Assembly (NCBI RefSeq): GCF_048270095.1
Contig: NZ_JBLWTL010000021.1
Location: forward strand, 1 to 53,133
Direction: 5' to 3'
Origin: Maricaulis sp048270095
GTDB taxonomy: Bacteria; Pseudomonadota; Alphaproteobacteria; Caulobacterales; Maricaulaceae
DNA: 53,133 nucleotides
Position numbers and translations under genes: made by a program. Positions within the stretch are counted from its first letter, which is position 1, and the number at the start of each line of letters is the position of its first letter. Under the pieces are notes generated by a model. The model saw only the letters and a program-made list of their open reading frames with translations, was not told the DNA's origin and did not search any database. Below are positions 35,157 through 46,202 of this stretch, in pieces.

Positions 35157-36191
35157 ATGACGCTGCGCGCCCGAAATATATTGCTGATTGCCCTGGCCGG
35201 CCTGCTGGTCGTGACCGGCCTGTTGCTGGTCGTTGGACCGTTTTCCGTTACCAGCCTGCAGGCGCGGCTGGAGACCAATGCCCGTGACGCGCTGGACCGG
35301 CGCGAGATGGATTGGGCCCATGTCCGCATGCGCGGGCAGGAGGCTATCCTCAGCGGCGCCGCCCCCAATGACACGGCCCGGGAAATCGCGCTTGAAGTTG
35401 TGGCAGGGTCGACCTGGTCGGGCGGCAATATCGCCGGCGGTGTGTCGCGCGTGATCGACGAAACTACCGATGCCCGTATCGACCGCGGTTTTGCCTTCCG
35501 TGCCGATGTAGTCTTCAGTGGCCGGGTGCTGATCCGCGGTGATGCCAGCGACGCGGCCGCGCGCGAAGCGATTGCCCGTTTTGCAACGGCGAACTTCCCC
35601 AATGGTGCCGATTCCGACCTGACGCTGGTCCCCGGTGGTGCGCCGGCGGCAGAGTGGGAGGAGGCCGCCAAACGCCTGCTGGGGCAGCTGGCACGTCTCG
35701 AGCGCGGTGCCATCGTGCTCAGCGGCCAGCAGGGCGGTCTCTATGGCGAGGCCGAGAACCCGCAAATTGCCCGCTCCGTCGCGAATACGCTACAGAGCAT
35801 GCCGGCACCCTTCCGGGCCGCCTCGATCGTGATACCGGCTGGCGCACCGCCGATTGTCAATGTGCCCGATATTGATGCCTGCGCGGCCATTGTCCGCGCC
35901 GCACAAGGCACGGATGACTTGCGTTTTGAGCCCGGCGGTGCCGGTGCCAGCCCATTGACCGAGATTGCCCTGCGCCGGTTGGGACGCACGTTTGCCGCTT
36001 GTCCCGCCAATGCCAGGCTCTCTGCCCGGGTCAGCATAGCTGATGGCGGCGCGGAGCTGGCCAGGGAGCGCGCCGCGCAGGTGCGTTCGCTGTTGGCCGG
36101 TGGAGCAGTCGGCGAGTCGAGAATTATTGTCGCGCTGGCTGATGACCAGGTGCAGGCACTGACTTTTTCTATTTCATCGATCGAGGGTTGA
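35157..36191 (+). CDS. Inner-membrane anchored BON/OmpA-like protein
   Basis: 344 residues from the ATG at 35157; an ATG at 35145 is also in frame and neither has a ribosome site. One N-terminal helix (ARNILLIALAGLLVVTGLLL) anchors a periplasmic part. Residues about 40-170 look like a BON-type region (EMDWAHVRMRGQEAILSGAA; VVFSGRVLIRGDASDAAAR). The C-terminal third (ELARERAAQVRSLLAGGAVG) recalls the RA-rich helix of OmpA-like peptidoglycan binders. Similar domain mixtures occur in ArfA-like proteins. It is followed 3 bases later by a helix-hairpin-helix membrane protein. Role unknown; cell-envelope function inferred. Confidence 0.7.
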   Translation: MTLRARNILLIALAGLLVVTGLLLVVGPFSVTSLQARLETNARDALDRREMDWAHVRMRGQEAILSGAAPNDTAREIALEVVAGSTWSGGNIAGGVSRVIDETTDARIDRGFAFRADVVFSGRVLIRGDASDAAAREAIARFATANFPNGADSDLTLVPGGAPAAEWEEAAKRLLGQLARLERGAIVLSGQQGGLYGEAENPQIARSVANTLQSMPAPFRAASIVIPAGAPPIVNVPDIDACAAIVRAAQGTDDLRFEPGGAGASPLTEIALRRLGRTFAACPANARLSARVSIADGGAELARERAAQVRSLLAGGAVGESRIIVALADDQVQALTFSISSIEG

Positions 36192-36194
36192 GGC

Positions 36195-36797
36195 ATGTTC
36201 TGGCTGGTCTGGCAGATTGGGTTCCTGATTTTGGCGGCGTTCGGATTCGGGGTTTTGACCGGATGGAAAGTCTGGAGCGGCGAGGCGCGTAGCGCCGAGG
36301 CCGACAAGGCGCTGGCCGATGTCATTGCGCTGCGCCGGGAAAACGAAAATCTCGCACGACGGCTTGGCGAAGCGGAAACCCGCGCGGTTGCCGCCCGGCA
36401 AAAACCGGCCGGAGCGGTCAAGACCGGGCATGCGGAGATGCCTGAGGGCAAGGTTCAGCCGGTGCCTGAGAAGCCTGCCGCAGCGGCAAAGGCCAAGCCT
36501 GCGCCGACGAAGCCGGCGGCAACCAAGTCCGCCCAGCCCAAGCCCGCCGCACCGAAGCCAGCTGCGCCAGCGACTCCGGCCGCACCAACAGATACCGGTC
36601 GGCAGGACGATCTGACCGTGATCAAGGGGCTGGGCCCGAAAGCTGCAGCGAGCCTCAAGGCTGGCGGTGTTGTCAGTCTGGCGCAGATCGCTGCCTGGAG
36701 TGAGGCCGATATCGCCAGCTGGGATGAGCGCATCAATGGCCGTGGGCGCATCGTCCGCGATGACTGGGTCGGTCAGGCCAAGACGCTTTCAGCCTGA
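36195..36797 (+). CDS. Membrane protein with C-terminal helix-hairpin-helix domain
   Basis: 200 residues in three parts. An N-terminal membrane helix (WLVWQIGFLILAAFGFGVLT, residues 3-22); a cytosolic coiled segment (about 30-65) followed by a Lys/Ala/Pro-rich linker (85-135); and a helix-hairpin-helix domain at about 137-197 (LTVIKGLGPKAAASLKAGGV, then SLAQIAAWSEADIASWDERI). The IKGLGPKAAASL core is the nucleic-acid or flap-binding HhH signature, as in ribosomal-protein L21 extensions and related alphaproteobacterial proteins. Coupled to the preceding BON/OmpA-like gene. Membrane tethering of an HhH domain is unusual; function unknown. Confidence 0.78.
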   Translation: MFWLVWQIGFLILAAFGFGVLTGWKVWSGEARSAEADKALADVIALRRENENLARRLGEAETRAVAARQKPAGAVKTGHAEMPEGKVQPVPEKPAAAAKAKPAPTKPAATKSAQPKPAAPKPAAPATPAAPTDTGRQDDLTVIKGLGPKAAASLKAGGVVSLAQIAAWSEADIASWDERINGRGRIVRDDWVGQAKTLSA

Positions 36798-36809
36798 CGC
36801 GCTGATGCC

Positions 36810-37292
36810 TCAGGGCATATTGGCCAACACGTTGCGGGCATCATAGGCATTGGCGTCATCGGACACCGTGCCGGTGCGAACCAGGATTTCCAGCGTGACG
36901 GATTTCTGTCCGGCCGAGCCGTCGAAGCGGATGCCCAGTCCGACGCCGCTGGCCGAATAGCCGCGCGAGCCGGTGGAATAGCTGGCCGATGTTCCGACCC
37001 GGACCGGATTGCGGTCATTGCCGTCGCGGTCACGGCGGACAACGATGAACCAGTCGCCGCCCTGGTCCAGCGTGAACTCGGCTGCTCGCCGCAGGGCCAG
37101 GTCTTCGGTTTCCTGAATACTGGCGTCCGGGCCGGCATCGAAGCGGACCATGAAACGGTCGGCCTCAATCCGCCGTTCGGAATAGCCATAGCGGCCGTCG
37201 AGCGCCGGGGCGTAGAGCGTCGGCCCCGCCGTGGCGCATGCCGTCAGCGCGAGGGCGGGAAGCAGGACGAGCAGGGGAAGAATGCGGGTCAT
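36810..37292 (-). CDS. Lipoprotein, CC0125/CC1285 family
   Basis: 160 residues with a lipoprotein signal: LLVLLPALALTAC, lipobox LTAC with Cys19. The mature part has YGYSERRIEADRFMVRFD, LALRRAAEFTLDQGGDWFIV and SVTLEILVRTG, the pattern of the small Caulobacter-type CC0125/CC1285 lipoproteins (assignment from memory of the family). It is probably attached to a periplasmic face of a membrane. Convergent with the helix-hairpin-helix gene. Function not established. Confidence 0.8.
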   Translation of the reverse strand: MTRILPLLVLLPALALTACATAGPTLYAPALDGRYGYSERRIEADRFMVRFDAGPDASIQETEDLALRRAAEFTLDQGGDWFIVVRRDRDGNDRNPVRVGTSASYSTGSRGYSASGVGLGIRFDGSAGQKSVTLEILVRTGTVSDDANAYDARNVLANMP

Positions 37293-37330
37293 GGCGGCAG
37301 CTCCAGATGTGTTGCCGCATCACGATACGA

Positions 37331-39480
<2,150 letters not shown>

Positions 39481-39484
<4 letters not shown>

Positions 39485-40914
39485 GATGTGGCTCCCTCGA
39501 AGCTGGCAGCCAGGCGGATGGCAGACAGGGCCGTCTCCGGTGCGTCCTGGGCCGGCCAGACCCCGTTGGTCTCGACCGGTTTGGGATGCGGATCCGGGTG
39601 TTGGGTGACGCCAAGAATAATCTCCGCGCCATCGGCGATCTGCTGCAGGCGTTTTTCGCGCACCTCTGCGATCTCGCCCTGTACCCAGCCATTGGCGAAG
39701 GCGTCGACCAGCCCACCGCGGCGCTCGATCTCCTGGAAGAGTGACCAGCCGGCCTGAGCCAGCTCATCGCTCAGCGTTTCATGCAGATAGCTGCCGGCGG
39801 CCGGATCGGTGACCTTGCCGATATGGCTCTCCTCGGCCACCAGGATCTGGAGATTACGCGCGACGCGCCGGCCAAGCCCGGTCGGGCGGCCGATCGCATC
39901 GGTAAATGGGCGAATGGTGATGGCGTCAGCGCCGCCCGCGGCTGCCGCAAAGCCGGCACAGGCGGTGCGGATCATATTGGTCCACGGATCCTTGGCGCTC
40001 ATCATCCGGCCCGAAGTCGTCACCTGCAGGGCGAGCCGCTGGGCGGCCTCGCCGGCGCCGAAGCCCTGGGCAATGCGGGCGAAGATGCGCCGCGCGGCGC
40101 GCAGCTTGGCGATGGTCAGGTGAATGTCCGTGTCGGCGGCGAGCCTGGCCTCGACGGCGCGGGCCGCCTCGTCGGCGGACAGGCCGGCCTCAAGCATGAC
40201 GCGGATATAGGTGGCGCTGGATGCGGCCAGAACTGCGAGTTCCTGCACTTCACTGCCGCCAGCCTCGAAAGCCAGCGCTGCATCGGCGCGGAAAATCTTG
40301 ATCTGCGGGAAGGCGGCCTGGGCCAGTTCAGCGATGCCGCGGGCTTTGGGAAAGCAGTCTTCGTCTAGCGCGATTCCCTGGCGGGCGGCCCGTTCGACCG
40401 GTGACAGGCCGAGCCCGCCCAGCAGGGTCTCGCCATCGAGACGGCGGCGGGCAAACAGGGTGAGCAGGAGATGGGCGTGATGGCCTTGTCCGTCGAGACT
40501 GTCGAGATGGATCGGGGCGAGGGAGAGATCGACCCCCGTCAGCGCGGCATCAAGCCGCTCAAGCTCATTGGCCTTGAGGCCAAAACGGCCGGTGCTGTCG
40601 AGCCGCAAATCCAGCTCCGACACGCCGCCGAGCAGATCGTCGAGCGCTGCGGCATTGGCGTCATCCGGGGTCGCTTCGACGATGGACTGGCGCATGCCCC
40701 AGGGCAGGTGCGGATCGCGCGGTGTGGTATCGACGGCGCCCGTGCCTGCCGGGCGGTCGAAAAAGACCGGGCCACGCTTCAGGCCGTCAATCGTGTGCCG
40801 GTCGACCGCGGTTTCGAAATCGGCACCGCGCAGGGCCTTTTCGGCCAGGACGCGCCAGTTGGCGGCGGTCTGGGCGGGGAAATCCCCGGCGAAATCGCGG
40901 ATCGTGTCTGTCAT
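39481..40914 (-). CDS. mutA: Methylmalonyl-CoA mutase small subunit, lacking a cobalamin domain
   Basis: 477 residues from an ATG 6 bases after AGGA. It follows the mutase barrel (ANWRVLAEKALRGADFET, ILVAEESHIGKVTDPAAGSY) but without cofactor residues. It ends soon after the barrel, at residue 477, so the C-terminal B12-binding-like domain found in longer small subunits (about 615-640 residues) is missing altogether. In the two-subunit enzymes the small chain is non-catalytic and stabilises the large one. First gene of the two-gene operon; the upstream 160 bases up to the DUF2793 gene hold no obvious promoter. Confidence 0.93.
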
Positions 40915-41074
40915 GGAAATCCTGTCGCGGTGAGGCAAGCATCGTGTCGGGGCGGAGAAAAGGCGTAGCGGGCCCGCACGTCAAGTGCGCGCGGCGGGCA
41001 TGGACAGCAAAATCGCTTGTCCCACAGCGATGGGCCGGCCTGACAATGAAGCCACGCTGCGATGGAGTTTCCCG

Positions 41075-41797
41075 ATGTCCCAGACCACACCCAATCTCGA
41101 CCTGCCGCTGGTGATGCCGGCCCAGGCGCAAAAACATGTCACCGTAAATGAGAGCCTGTTGCGCCTCGATGCCCTGGTCCAGCCGCAGGCACAAAGCCGT
41201 AGCCTTGCTGTTCAACCGGGCGCGCCGGAGGACGGGCAATGCTGGATCCTGCCCACCGGTGCCAGCGGCGACGACTGGGCCGCGATGGCCGCTGGTGCGT
41301 TGGCGATTTATCGCGATGGTTTCTGGAGTGAGCTCAACCCCCGGCCGGGCTGGCGTGTGCGTCTGCTCGATGAGGCCCGCGATGTTGTGTTCGACGGCCC
41401 GAGCTGGCGCCTGGCCGGCGCTGACACCGTGCTCGCCGAATCGCCAGGCGGCGCCAGAACGCGCACTATCCTGATCGCCGACATAGTCACCGGCTTGACT
41501 GGTGCCAGCATAGTCACAGCGGTCACCATACCGACCCGTTCCATCGTTTTCTGCGTCTCCCTTCGCACGACTGAAGCGATCACCGGCGCCACGAGCTTCG
41601 ATTGCGGCATTGCCGGCGAGACGTCGAAATTCGGCGGTTCGCTGGGGGTGTCAGCCGGGGCGAGTAATCTCGGTGTCATCGGCCCCACGGCTTTCTATAG
41701 CGATACGGATATTGTGCTGACCGCCAATGGTGGCGCCTTTACCGGCGGAGCAGTCAGCCTGGCGATCCACGCCTGGATGCCGGAGGCACCAGATTAG
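41075..41797 (+). CDS. DUF2793 domain protein (phage/gene-transfer-agent tail type)
   Basis: 240 residues, start set by GGAG (41064-41067). The N-terminal segment TPNLDLPLVMPAQAQKHVTV followed by NESLLRLDALVQ is the DUF2793 signature; this domain occurs in tail-fibre-like proteins of alphaproteobacterial prophages and gene transfer agents. The second half is Gly/Thr/Ala-rich with predicted beta-strands, as in receptor-facing tips. No other phage or GTA gene is nearby: neighbours are metabolic. It is probably a detached GTA or prophage gene; a host role is possible. Confidence 0.82.
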   Translation: MSQTTPNLDLPLVMPAQAQKHVTVNESLLRLDALVQPQAQSRSLAVQPGAPEDGQCWILPTGASGDDWAAMAAGALAIYRDGFWSELNPRPGWRVRLLDEARDVVFDGPSWRLAGADTVLAESPGGARTRTILIADIVTGLTGASIVTAVTIPTRSIVFCVSLRTTEAITGATSFDCGIAGETSKFGGSLGVSAGASNLGVIGPTAFYSDTDIVLTANGGAFTGGAVSLAIHAWMPEAPD

Positions 41798-41834
41798 GGA
41801 GCTGGTGAGGATCGTAGAGTGCGCCGCAAGCCGC

Positions 41835-42845
41835 CTAGCTCCGCACCCCCGCCATCACGTCGTTGAGCACCGTCTGCACCTGATCCGTCATCGCATGCCC
41901 GTTGACCGGCACCATGTGCAGTCCCGCATGCGGACAGGCGGCTGCCAGGCGCTGGGCGCCGCGCGGTGGACAGACCATGTCATAGCGGCTGTGCAGGATC
42001 TGCATCGGCACACCGGCTAGCTTCGGGGCGTGGGTGATCAGCTGGTTGGGCTCCAGGAAGCAGGCATTGCGGAAATAATGCGCCTCGATCAGCGAGTGTG
42101 CCGCGACGAAGTCCGGCCCGCGCTCGGCGAGACCGGCGCGCGTGGCTTTGGCGGACTGATCGAGCCAGGAGAGCCGCTCTTCATATTCAGTCCAGCGGTA
42201 CAGCGTTGATTGCCGCAGCTCGGTCAGGCTGGCCTGCGGATCGGTCAGCCGGTTCAGCGCCGTGAAGCCATCGGCCTGTTCGCGCTGCATGTCTTCGAAG
42301 CACCAGTCCATGATCGTCTGGGGGCTGGCGCGGTGCGCTTCAGGCACCGGGGCGATGAAATCGGCGAAGGCTTCGGGGAAGAAGCGCGGCGCACCGGCCT
42401 CGCCATGCCACCAGTCGAGCTCCTCCCGCGTCGCCAGGAAGATCGCCTCGACCACCAGCGCGCTGACCCGCTCGGGGAAAGCCTGGGCATAGGCCAGAGC
42501 CAGGGTCGAGCCCCAGGACGGGCCGAATACGATCCAGCGCTCAATGCCCAGATGTTTGCGCAAGGCCTCGATATCGCCCAGCAAATCGGTCGTGGTGTTG
42601 GCGTCGAGCGACAGGTGCGGTGTCGAGCGGCCGCAGCCTCGCTGATCCATCAGGGTGATGTTGAAGCGCGCCGGATCGAACAGGCGCCGGAATCGGGGCG
42701 AACAGCCCGAACCTGGCCCACCATGCAGCACCAGCAGGGGCGTTCCGCTCGCCTGGCCGCATTGCTCCCAATAAAGCGAATGCCCGCGCGTGATGGCGAG
42801 GCGCCCGGTTCTATGCGGTTCAATTGGCGGGAAAAGTGGGCTCAT
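41835..42845 (-). CDS. pip: Proline iminopeptidase
   Basis: A 336-residue S33 alpha/beta hydrolase that removes N-terminal proline from peptides. Visible: LLVLHGGPGSGCSPRFRRLF (oxyanion hole HGGPG), MDQRGCGRSTPH, nucleophile elbow GPSWGSTLALAYA with Ser about 110, and the C-terminal SRYDMVCPP (Asp) and VNGHA (His). The insertion with WEGxxxxL-type helices is replaced by LYRWTEYEERLSWL, as in proteobacterial Pip. The usual GGSWGS reads GPSWGS. Cytosolic. The frame extends 12 codons upstream, but MSPLFPPIEPHRTG is the family N-terminus. Confidence 0.94.
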   Translation of the reverse strand: MSPLFPPIEPHRTGRLAITRGHSLYWEQCGQASGTPLLVLHGGPGSGCSPRFRRLFDPARFNITLMDQRGCGRSTPHLSLDANTTTDLLGDIEALRKHLGIERWIVFGPSWGSTLALAYAQAFPERVSALVVEAIFLATREELDWWHGEAGAPRFFPEAFADFIAPVPEAHRASPQTIMDWCFEDMQREQADGFTALNRLTDPQASLTELRQSTLYRWTEYEERLSWLDQSAKATRAGLAERGPDFVAAHSLIEAHYFRNACFLEPNQLITHAPKLAGVPMQILHSRYDMVCPPRGAQRLAAACPHAGLHMVPVNGHAMTDQVQTVLNDVMAGVRS

Positions 42846-42917
42846 GGGGGTCCATCGAAGAAAGGGCCGGGGCGTTGGCAAGCCTAGCGCGGACGGCCAG
42901 CCGACGATAGCGCCGCG

Positions 42918-43391
42918 TCAACGCACCGGTGCCGTCACAAGCGGCGCGACATCGCGGCTGGCGGCTTCGAGGCTGGAATAGGAATGCCCGGCCTGGTCGC
43001 GGCGCAGTGGCCCGCGGCGGCCATTGAAATAAGCGCTGGCACTCCAGTCGCACACTGTCCCGCTGGCGGCGGCAATATGCTGCGCCGCGATCTCCTGCGT
43101 CATGACGCCGGGGCCTTCGGCAATCGGGCTGAAGACCGGTTTGAGCGCATGGGCACGCAGCCCGGCCTCGACGCGCGCGCGCGCCGCCGCCAGATCCAGC
43201 GGGCAGGCGGAGCGGGCGCCCAGATCCTCGGTCAGATTGACGATGGAATAGAGAAGTTCGGTCTCGGCGGCCGGTTGAGGGGCCGGCGCGAACCCGGCTT
43301 GCCGCAGCTCGGGCGCAAAGCCTGCCAGGCCGGCGCCCAGGCCGCCTGCGATTACGAGCACAGCCAGTGCACGTTGCCAATCCGATTTCAT
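42918..43391 (-). CDS. Small exported or membrane-anchored protein of unknown function
   Basis: 157 residues from an ATG directly preceded by GGGAGAGA. The N-terminal helix RALAVLVIAGGLGAGLAGFA is a signal or anchor. The mature part has two cysteines (SACPLDL and GTVCDWS) that could form a disulfide in the periplasm, a helical segment AAARARVEAGLRAHALKPVF, and an aromatic-basic tail (YFNGRRGPLRRDQ). No family recognised. It lies between pip and tRNA-Thr on the same strand, 72 bases before pip. Confidence 0.7.
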   Translation of the reverse strand: MKSDWQRALAVLVIAGGLGAGLAGFAPELRQAGFAPAPQPAAETELLYSIVNLTEDLGARSACPLDLAAARARVEAGLRAHALKPVFSPIAEGPGVMTQEIAAQHIAAASGTVCDWSASAYFNGRRGPLRRDQAGHSYSSLEAASRDVAPLVTAPVR

Positions 43392-43514
43392 TCTCTCCCA
43401 GCCCCCTTGGAAGCGCAGCGGGCAATCTAGTGAAGCCATCCGGATCGGTCCAGCGCGCACAAACGATGCGTGACAGATTGTGCCGTGGGGGCTCAGCGGT
43501 GAAGTCGGGAAAAA

Positions 43515-43589
43515 TGGTGCCGCCACACAGATTTGAACTGTGGACCTCGTCATTACCAATGACGCGCTCTACCCCTGAGCTATGGCGGC
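43515..43589 (-). tRNA. tRNA-Thr (GGT)
   Basis: A 75-base cloverleaf with encoded CCA. Acceptor stem GCCGCCA/TGGCGGC, anticodon stem CGTCA/TGACG with loop TTGGTAA, so the anticodon is GGT and reads ACC/ACU. T loop TTCAAAT. This is the tRNA that decodes the ACC run of the thr leader peptide in this same window. Confidence 0.96.
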
Positions 43590-43622
43590 GCCGGGTCGCT
43601 TTAGTCGCGACGCGAAGCCGGG

Positions 43623-43651
43623 CGTATAATACATGGTCGGCCTCCCGCCAA
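43623..43651 (-). promoter_or_regulatory. Promoter of tRNA-Thr
   Basis: On the minus strand TTGGCG (43651-43646) and TATACG (43628-43623) are 17 bases apart, about 35 bases before the mature tRNA 5' end. Position and spacing fit; the boxes are moderate matches. Confidence 0.5.
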
Positions 43652-43682
43652 GTGCGTCTTGACGTAGAGAGCTGCGTTCGAC

Positions 43683-43931
43683 ATGACCAATGACATGAGC
43701 GAAACACCGACACCGCCGCGCAAGCCGCCGGCTACTGGCAATCCTGACACCCGTGAGGCCAGGCTGGCTGCGGCCCTGCGCACCAATCTGCGCCGCCGCA
43801 AGGCCGACCGCGCTGCCGCTGTCCCCGAGCCGGATTCGGGCGTGGAGCAGCCTGGCGATGATGCCGGTGAGGGTTGCACTGCACAAGCGTCTGCAATCCC
43901 TGCCACGAAATCTCCCCAGGATGGGTCATAA
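43683..43931 (+). CDS. Small conserved-type protein upstream of murA
   Basis: 82 residues, or 78 from the internal ATG at 43695. Pro-rich at the N-terminus (SETPTPPRKPPATG), then a basic helix TREARLAAALRTNLRRRKAD, then an acidic, Ala-rich tail. No signal or membrane segment. Short proteins with an AALRxNLxRRK helix occur next to murA in related alphaproteobacteria (recalled, not checked). It may bind nucleic acid or a ribosomal partner through the basic helix; function unknown. Confidence 0.65.
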   Translation: MTNDMSETPTPPRKPPATGNPDTREARLAAALRTNLRRRKADRAAAVPEPDSGVEQPGDDAGEGCTAQASAIPATKSPQDGS

Positions 43932-43983
43932 TCCCGCCGGGTTCGAACGGCTGCATGCAGTTTCAACGGTTTGAGGAGTGAGT

Positions 43984-45249
43984 ATGGACCGGATCATCAT
44001 CCAGGGCGGCGCGCGGCTTGAAGGCCGTATCCCGATCAGCGGTGCCAAGAATTCGGCGCTCAAACTGATGGCGGCGGCGCTGCTGACCGATGAGCCGGTG
44101 ACGCTCGCCAACATGCCACGCCTGGCCGATTCGCGTTTCATGGGGCATTTGCTCGCCGAGCTGGGCGTGTCGGTCGAGGAGGGCGATGGCGCCGAGCTGC
44201 GGCTGCACGCTGCCACGATTGCCGCTACCTATGCGCCCTATGACCTGGTGCGCAAAATGCGCGCCACCTTCAACGTTCTCGGACCGCTGCTGGCCCGGGA
44301 GGGCCATGCCCGCGTATCCTTGCCCGGTGGCTGCGCCATCGGTGCCCGTCCGGTTGATCTGCATCTCAAGGCGCTCGAGGCGCTGGGGGCACGGATTGAA
44401 GTCTCTGAAGGCTATGTCGACGCCAAGGCGCCCGCCGGCGGGCTGGTCGGCGGCGAAATCGATCTGCCCTTCGCCTCGGTTGGAGCGACCGAACACGCGA
44501 TGCTCGCGGCGGCGCTGGCGCGCGGCGAAACCGTGATCGAGAATGCCGCCTGTGAACCGGAGATCGCCGATCTTGCCGCCATGTTGACGGCGATGGGCGC
44601 CCCGGTTGAGGGCGCCGGCAGCAGCACGATCCGGATCCAGGGGCAGAGCCGGCTGAAGGGCGTGCGCCACCATGTCGTTGGCGACCGTATCGAGACGGCG
44701 ACCTATGCCCTGGCGGTGGCCGCAACCGGCGGCGACTGCATCCTCGACGGCGCGCAATGGGCGCACAACAAGGCGCTCTGGCGTGCGATGATCGATGCCG
44801 GTGTCACTGTCGAGCCGGCCGACCAGGGCGTGCGCGTGGCCCGCAATGGCGCGCGTTTGCAGGCCGTTGATATCGAGACCCAGCCCTATCCGGGCTTTCC
44901 CACCGACGCCCAGGCGCAATTCATGGCGCTGATGACGCTGGCTGAAGGTACATCGGTGATCCGCGAAACCATTTTCGAGAACCGTTTCATGCACGCGCCG
45001 GAGCTGACGCGGCTTGGGGCCGATATCAGCGTTCATGGCAGCGAGGCCGTGGTGCGTGGTGTGCCGCGCCTGCGTGGTGCCCCGGTGATGGCGACGGATT
45101 TGCGCGCCTCGGTCTCCCTGGTCATTGCCGGGCTTGCCGCCGAGGGTGAAACCGTGGTCAACCGGGTCTACCATCTCGATCGTGGCTTCGAGCGACTGGA
45201 AGCGAAATTGTCCGGCTGCGGTGCCCATATCGAACGCCGGTCCGACTGA
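43984..45249 (+). CDS. murA: UDP-N-acetylglucosamine 1-carboxyvinyltransferase
   Basis: A 421-residue enzyme that transfers enolpyruvate from PEP to UDP-GlcNAc, the first committed step of peptidoglycan synthesis. ISGAKNSALKL has Lys22 and Asn23; the active-site loop is LPGGCAIGARPVDLH with Cys117, so fosfomycin should be able to bind. FPTDAQAQFMAL and RETIFENRFMHAPELTRLGA are the usual C-terminal motifs. The ATG at 43984 follows GAGGAG; an in-frame GTG two codons earlier overlaps that site. It begins a run of cotranscribed housekeeping genes. Confidence 0.98.
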   Translation: MDRIIIQGGARLEGRIPISGAKNSALKLMAAALLTDEPVTLANMPRLADSRFMGHLLAELGVSVEEGDGAELRLHAATIAATYAPYDLVRKMRATFNVLGPLLAREGHARVSLPGGCAIGARPVDLHLKALEALGARIEVSEGYVDAKAPAGGLVGGEIDLPFASVGATEHAMLAAALARGETVIENAACEPEIADLAAMLTAMGAPVEGAGSSTIRIQGQSRLKGVRHHVVGDRIETATYALAVAATGGDCILDGAQWAHNKALWRAMIDAGVTVEPADQGVRVARNGARLQAVDIETQPYPGFPTDAQAQFMALMTLAEGTSVIRETIFENRFMHAPELTRLGADISVHGSEAVVRGVPRLRGAPVMATDLRASVSLVIAGLAAEGETVVNRVYHLDRGFERLEAKLSGCGAHIERRSD

Positions 45250-45261
45250 CGGAGAATTGAC

Positions 45262-45702
45262 GTGAAACGCGCTGTAGCCCCGCTTCGCCTGACGGCGCTG
45301 GATGTGACGGATCTGGAGGCGATTTCGGCCGCCTTGCAGGACGCCGTCGCCCAGCTGGGCGATTTCGAATTCTCCAGCCGTCAGCGCAATTTCACCATTG
45401 CCTTCAACCGCTTCCGCTGGGAGGTGGACGGTCGCAAGCAACGTGTGCGCTGCGGGCTGCAATTTGGCCATGTCCGGGCTGCGCGCTCCTGTAATCTGCG
45501 CCAGGACGCCGATGAGGCGGTGGTCAATCTGCTCTCGATCAGCTTTATCCCGGGCGAGGCCCCGTCGGGCGAGGTCGTACTGGTGTTTTCCGGTGGCGGC
45601 GAAATGCGCCTTGATGTCGAATGCCTTGATGCCGCAATGATGGATATCAGCGCTCCCTGGCCCGCCACGCGGCGGCCTGAACATGAAATGGACCGGTCAT
45701 GA
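45262..45702 (+). CDS. DUF2948 family protein
   Basis: 146 residues: PLRLTALDVTDLEAISAALQ, then DAVAQLGDFEFSSRQRNFTI and FNRFRWEVDG, which is the DUF2948 pattern restricted mostly to alphaproteobacteria. Mixed alpha/beta, cytosolic, no catalytic motif visible. It lies 12 bases after murA and overlaps the UPF0262 gene by 4 bases (ATGA). This order is a familiar alphaproteobacterial one and supports the taxonomic reading. Function unknown. Confidence 0.92.
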   Translation: MKRAVAPLRLTALDVTDLEAISAALQDAVAQLGDFEFSSRQRNFTIAFNRFRWEVDGRKQRVRCGLQFGHVRAARSCNLRQDADEAVVNLLSISFIPGEAPSGEVVLVFSGGGEMRLDVECLDAAMMDISAPWPATRRPEHEMDRS

Positions 45703-46202
45703 GCGGCGAGGCCAACCTGCCGGACCGGATCGTCCGGATCGATCTCGACCTGGCCAGTATCGGCCCGACTGACGTCAACGCCGATCATGAACGCCGTGTG
45801 GCCATCGCCGATCTGCTGGAGGGCAACAGCTTCCGCCCGGTCAGCGATGCGGTCGGCGATACCAGTGGTCCCTATGCTCTGCGCCTGGCGATCGAGCATG
45901 ACCGGCTATTATTCGATGTCCGGCTGGAGGACGACACGCCGGTGCGCGCCTTCGTGTTTGCGCTCGGGCCGCTGCGCCGGATCGTCAAAGACTATTTCAT
46001 GATCTGCGAGAGCTATTACGAGGCCGTGCGTGATGCGCCACTGGCCCAGATCGAGGCGATCGATATGGGGCGCCGCGGCGTTCATAATGAAGGCTCGACC
46101 CTGTTGCGCGAACGCCTTGCGGGCAAGATCGAAGTCGATTTCGATACCTCGCGCCGTCTCTTCACCCTGATCTGTGCCCTGCACCGGCGGGCCGCGTCAT
46201 GA
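45699..46202 (+). CDS. UPF0262 family protein
   Basis: 167 residues with the UPF0262 segments RIVRIDLDLASIG, HERRVAIADLLEGNSFRP, RRIVKDYFMICESYYEAVR and IEAIDMGRRGVHNEGSTLLR. Cytosolic, of normal length for the family. The conserved Tyr/Glu/Arg-rich centre suggests a ligand or protein-binding surface, but no activity is known to me. ATGA overlaps on both sides tie its translation to the DUF2948 and phosphatase genes. Confidence 0.93.
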   Translation: MSGEANLPDRIVRIDLDLASIGPTDVNADHERRVAIADLLEGNSFRPVSDAVGDTSGPYALRLAIEHDRLLFDVRLEDDTPVRAFVFALGPLRRIVKDYFMICESYYEAVRDAPLAQIEAIDMGRRGVHNEGSTLLRERLAGKIEVDFDTSRRLFTLICALHRRAAS

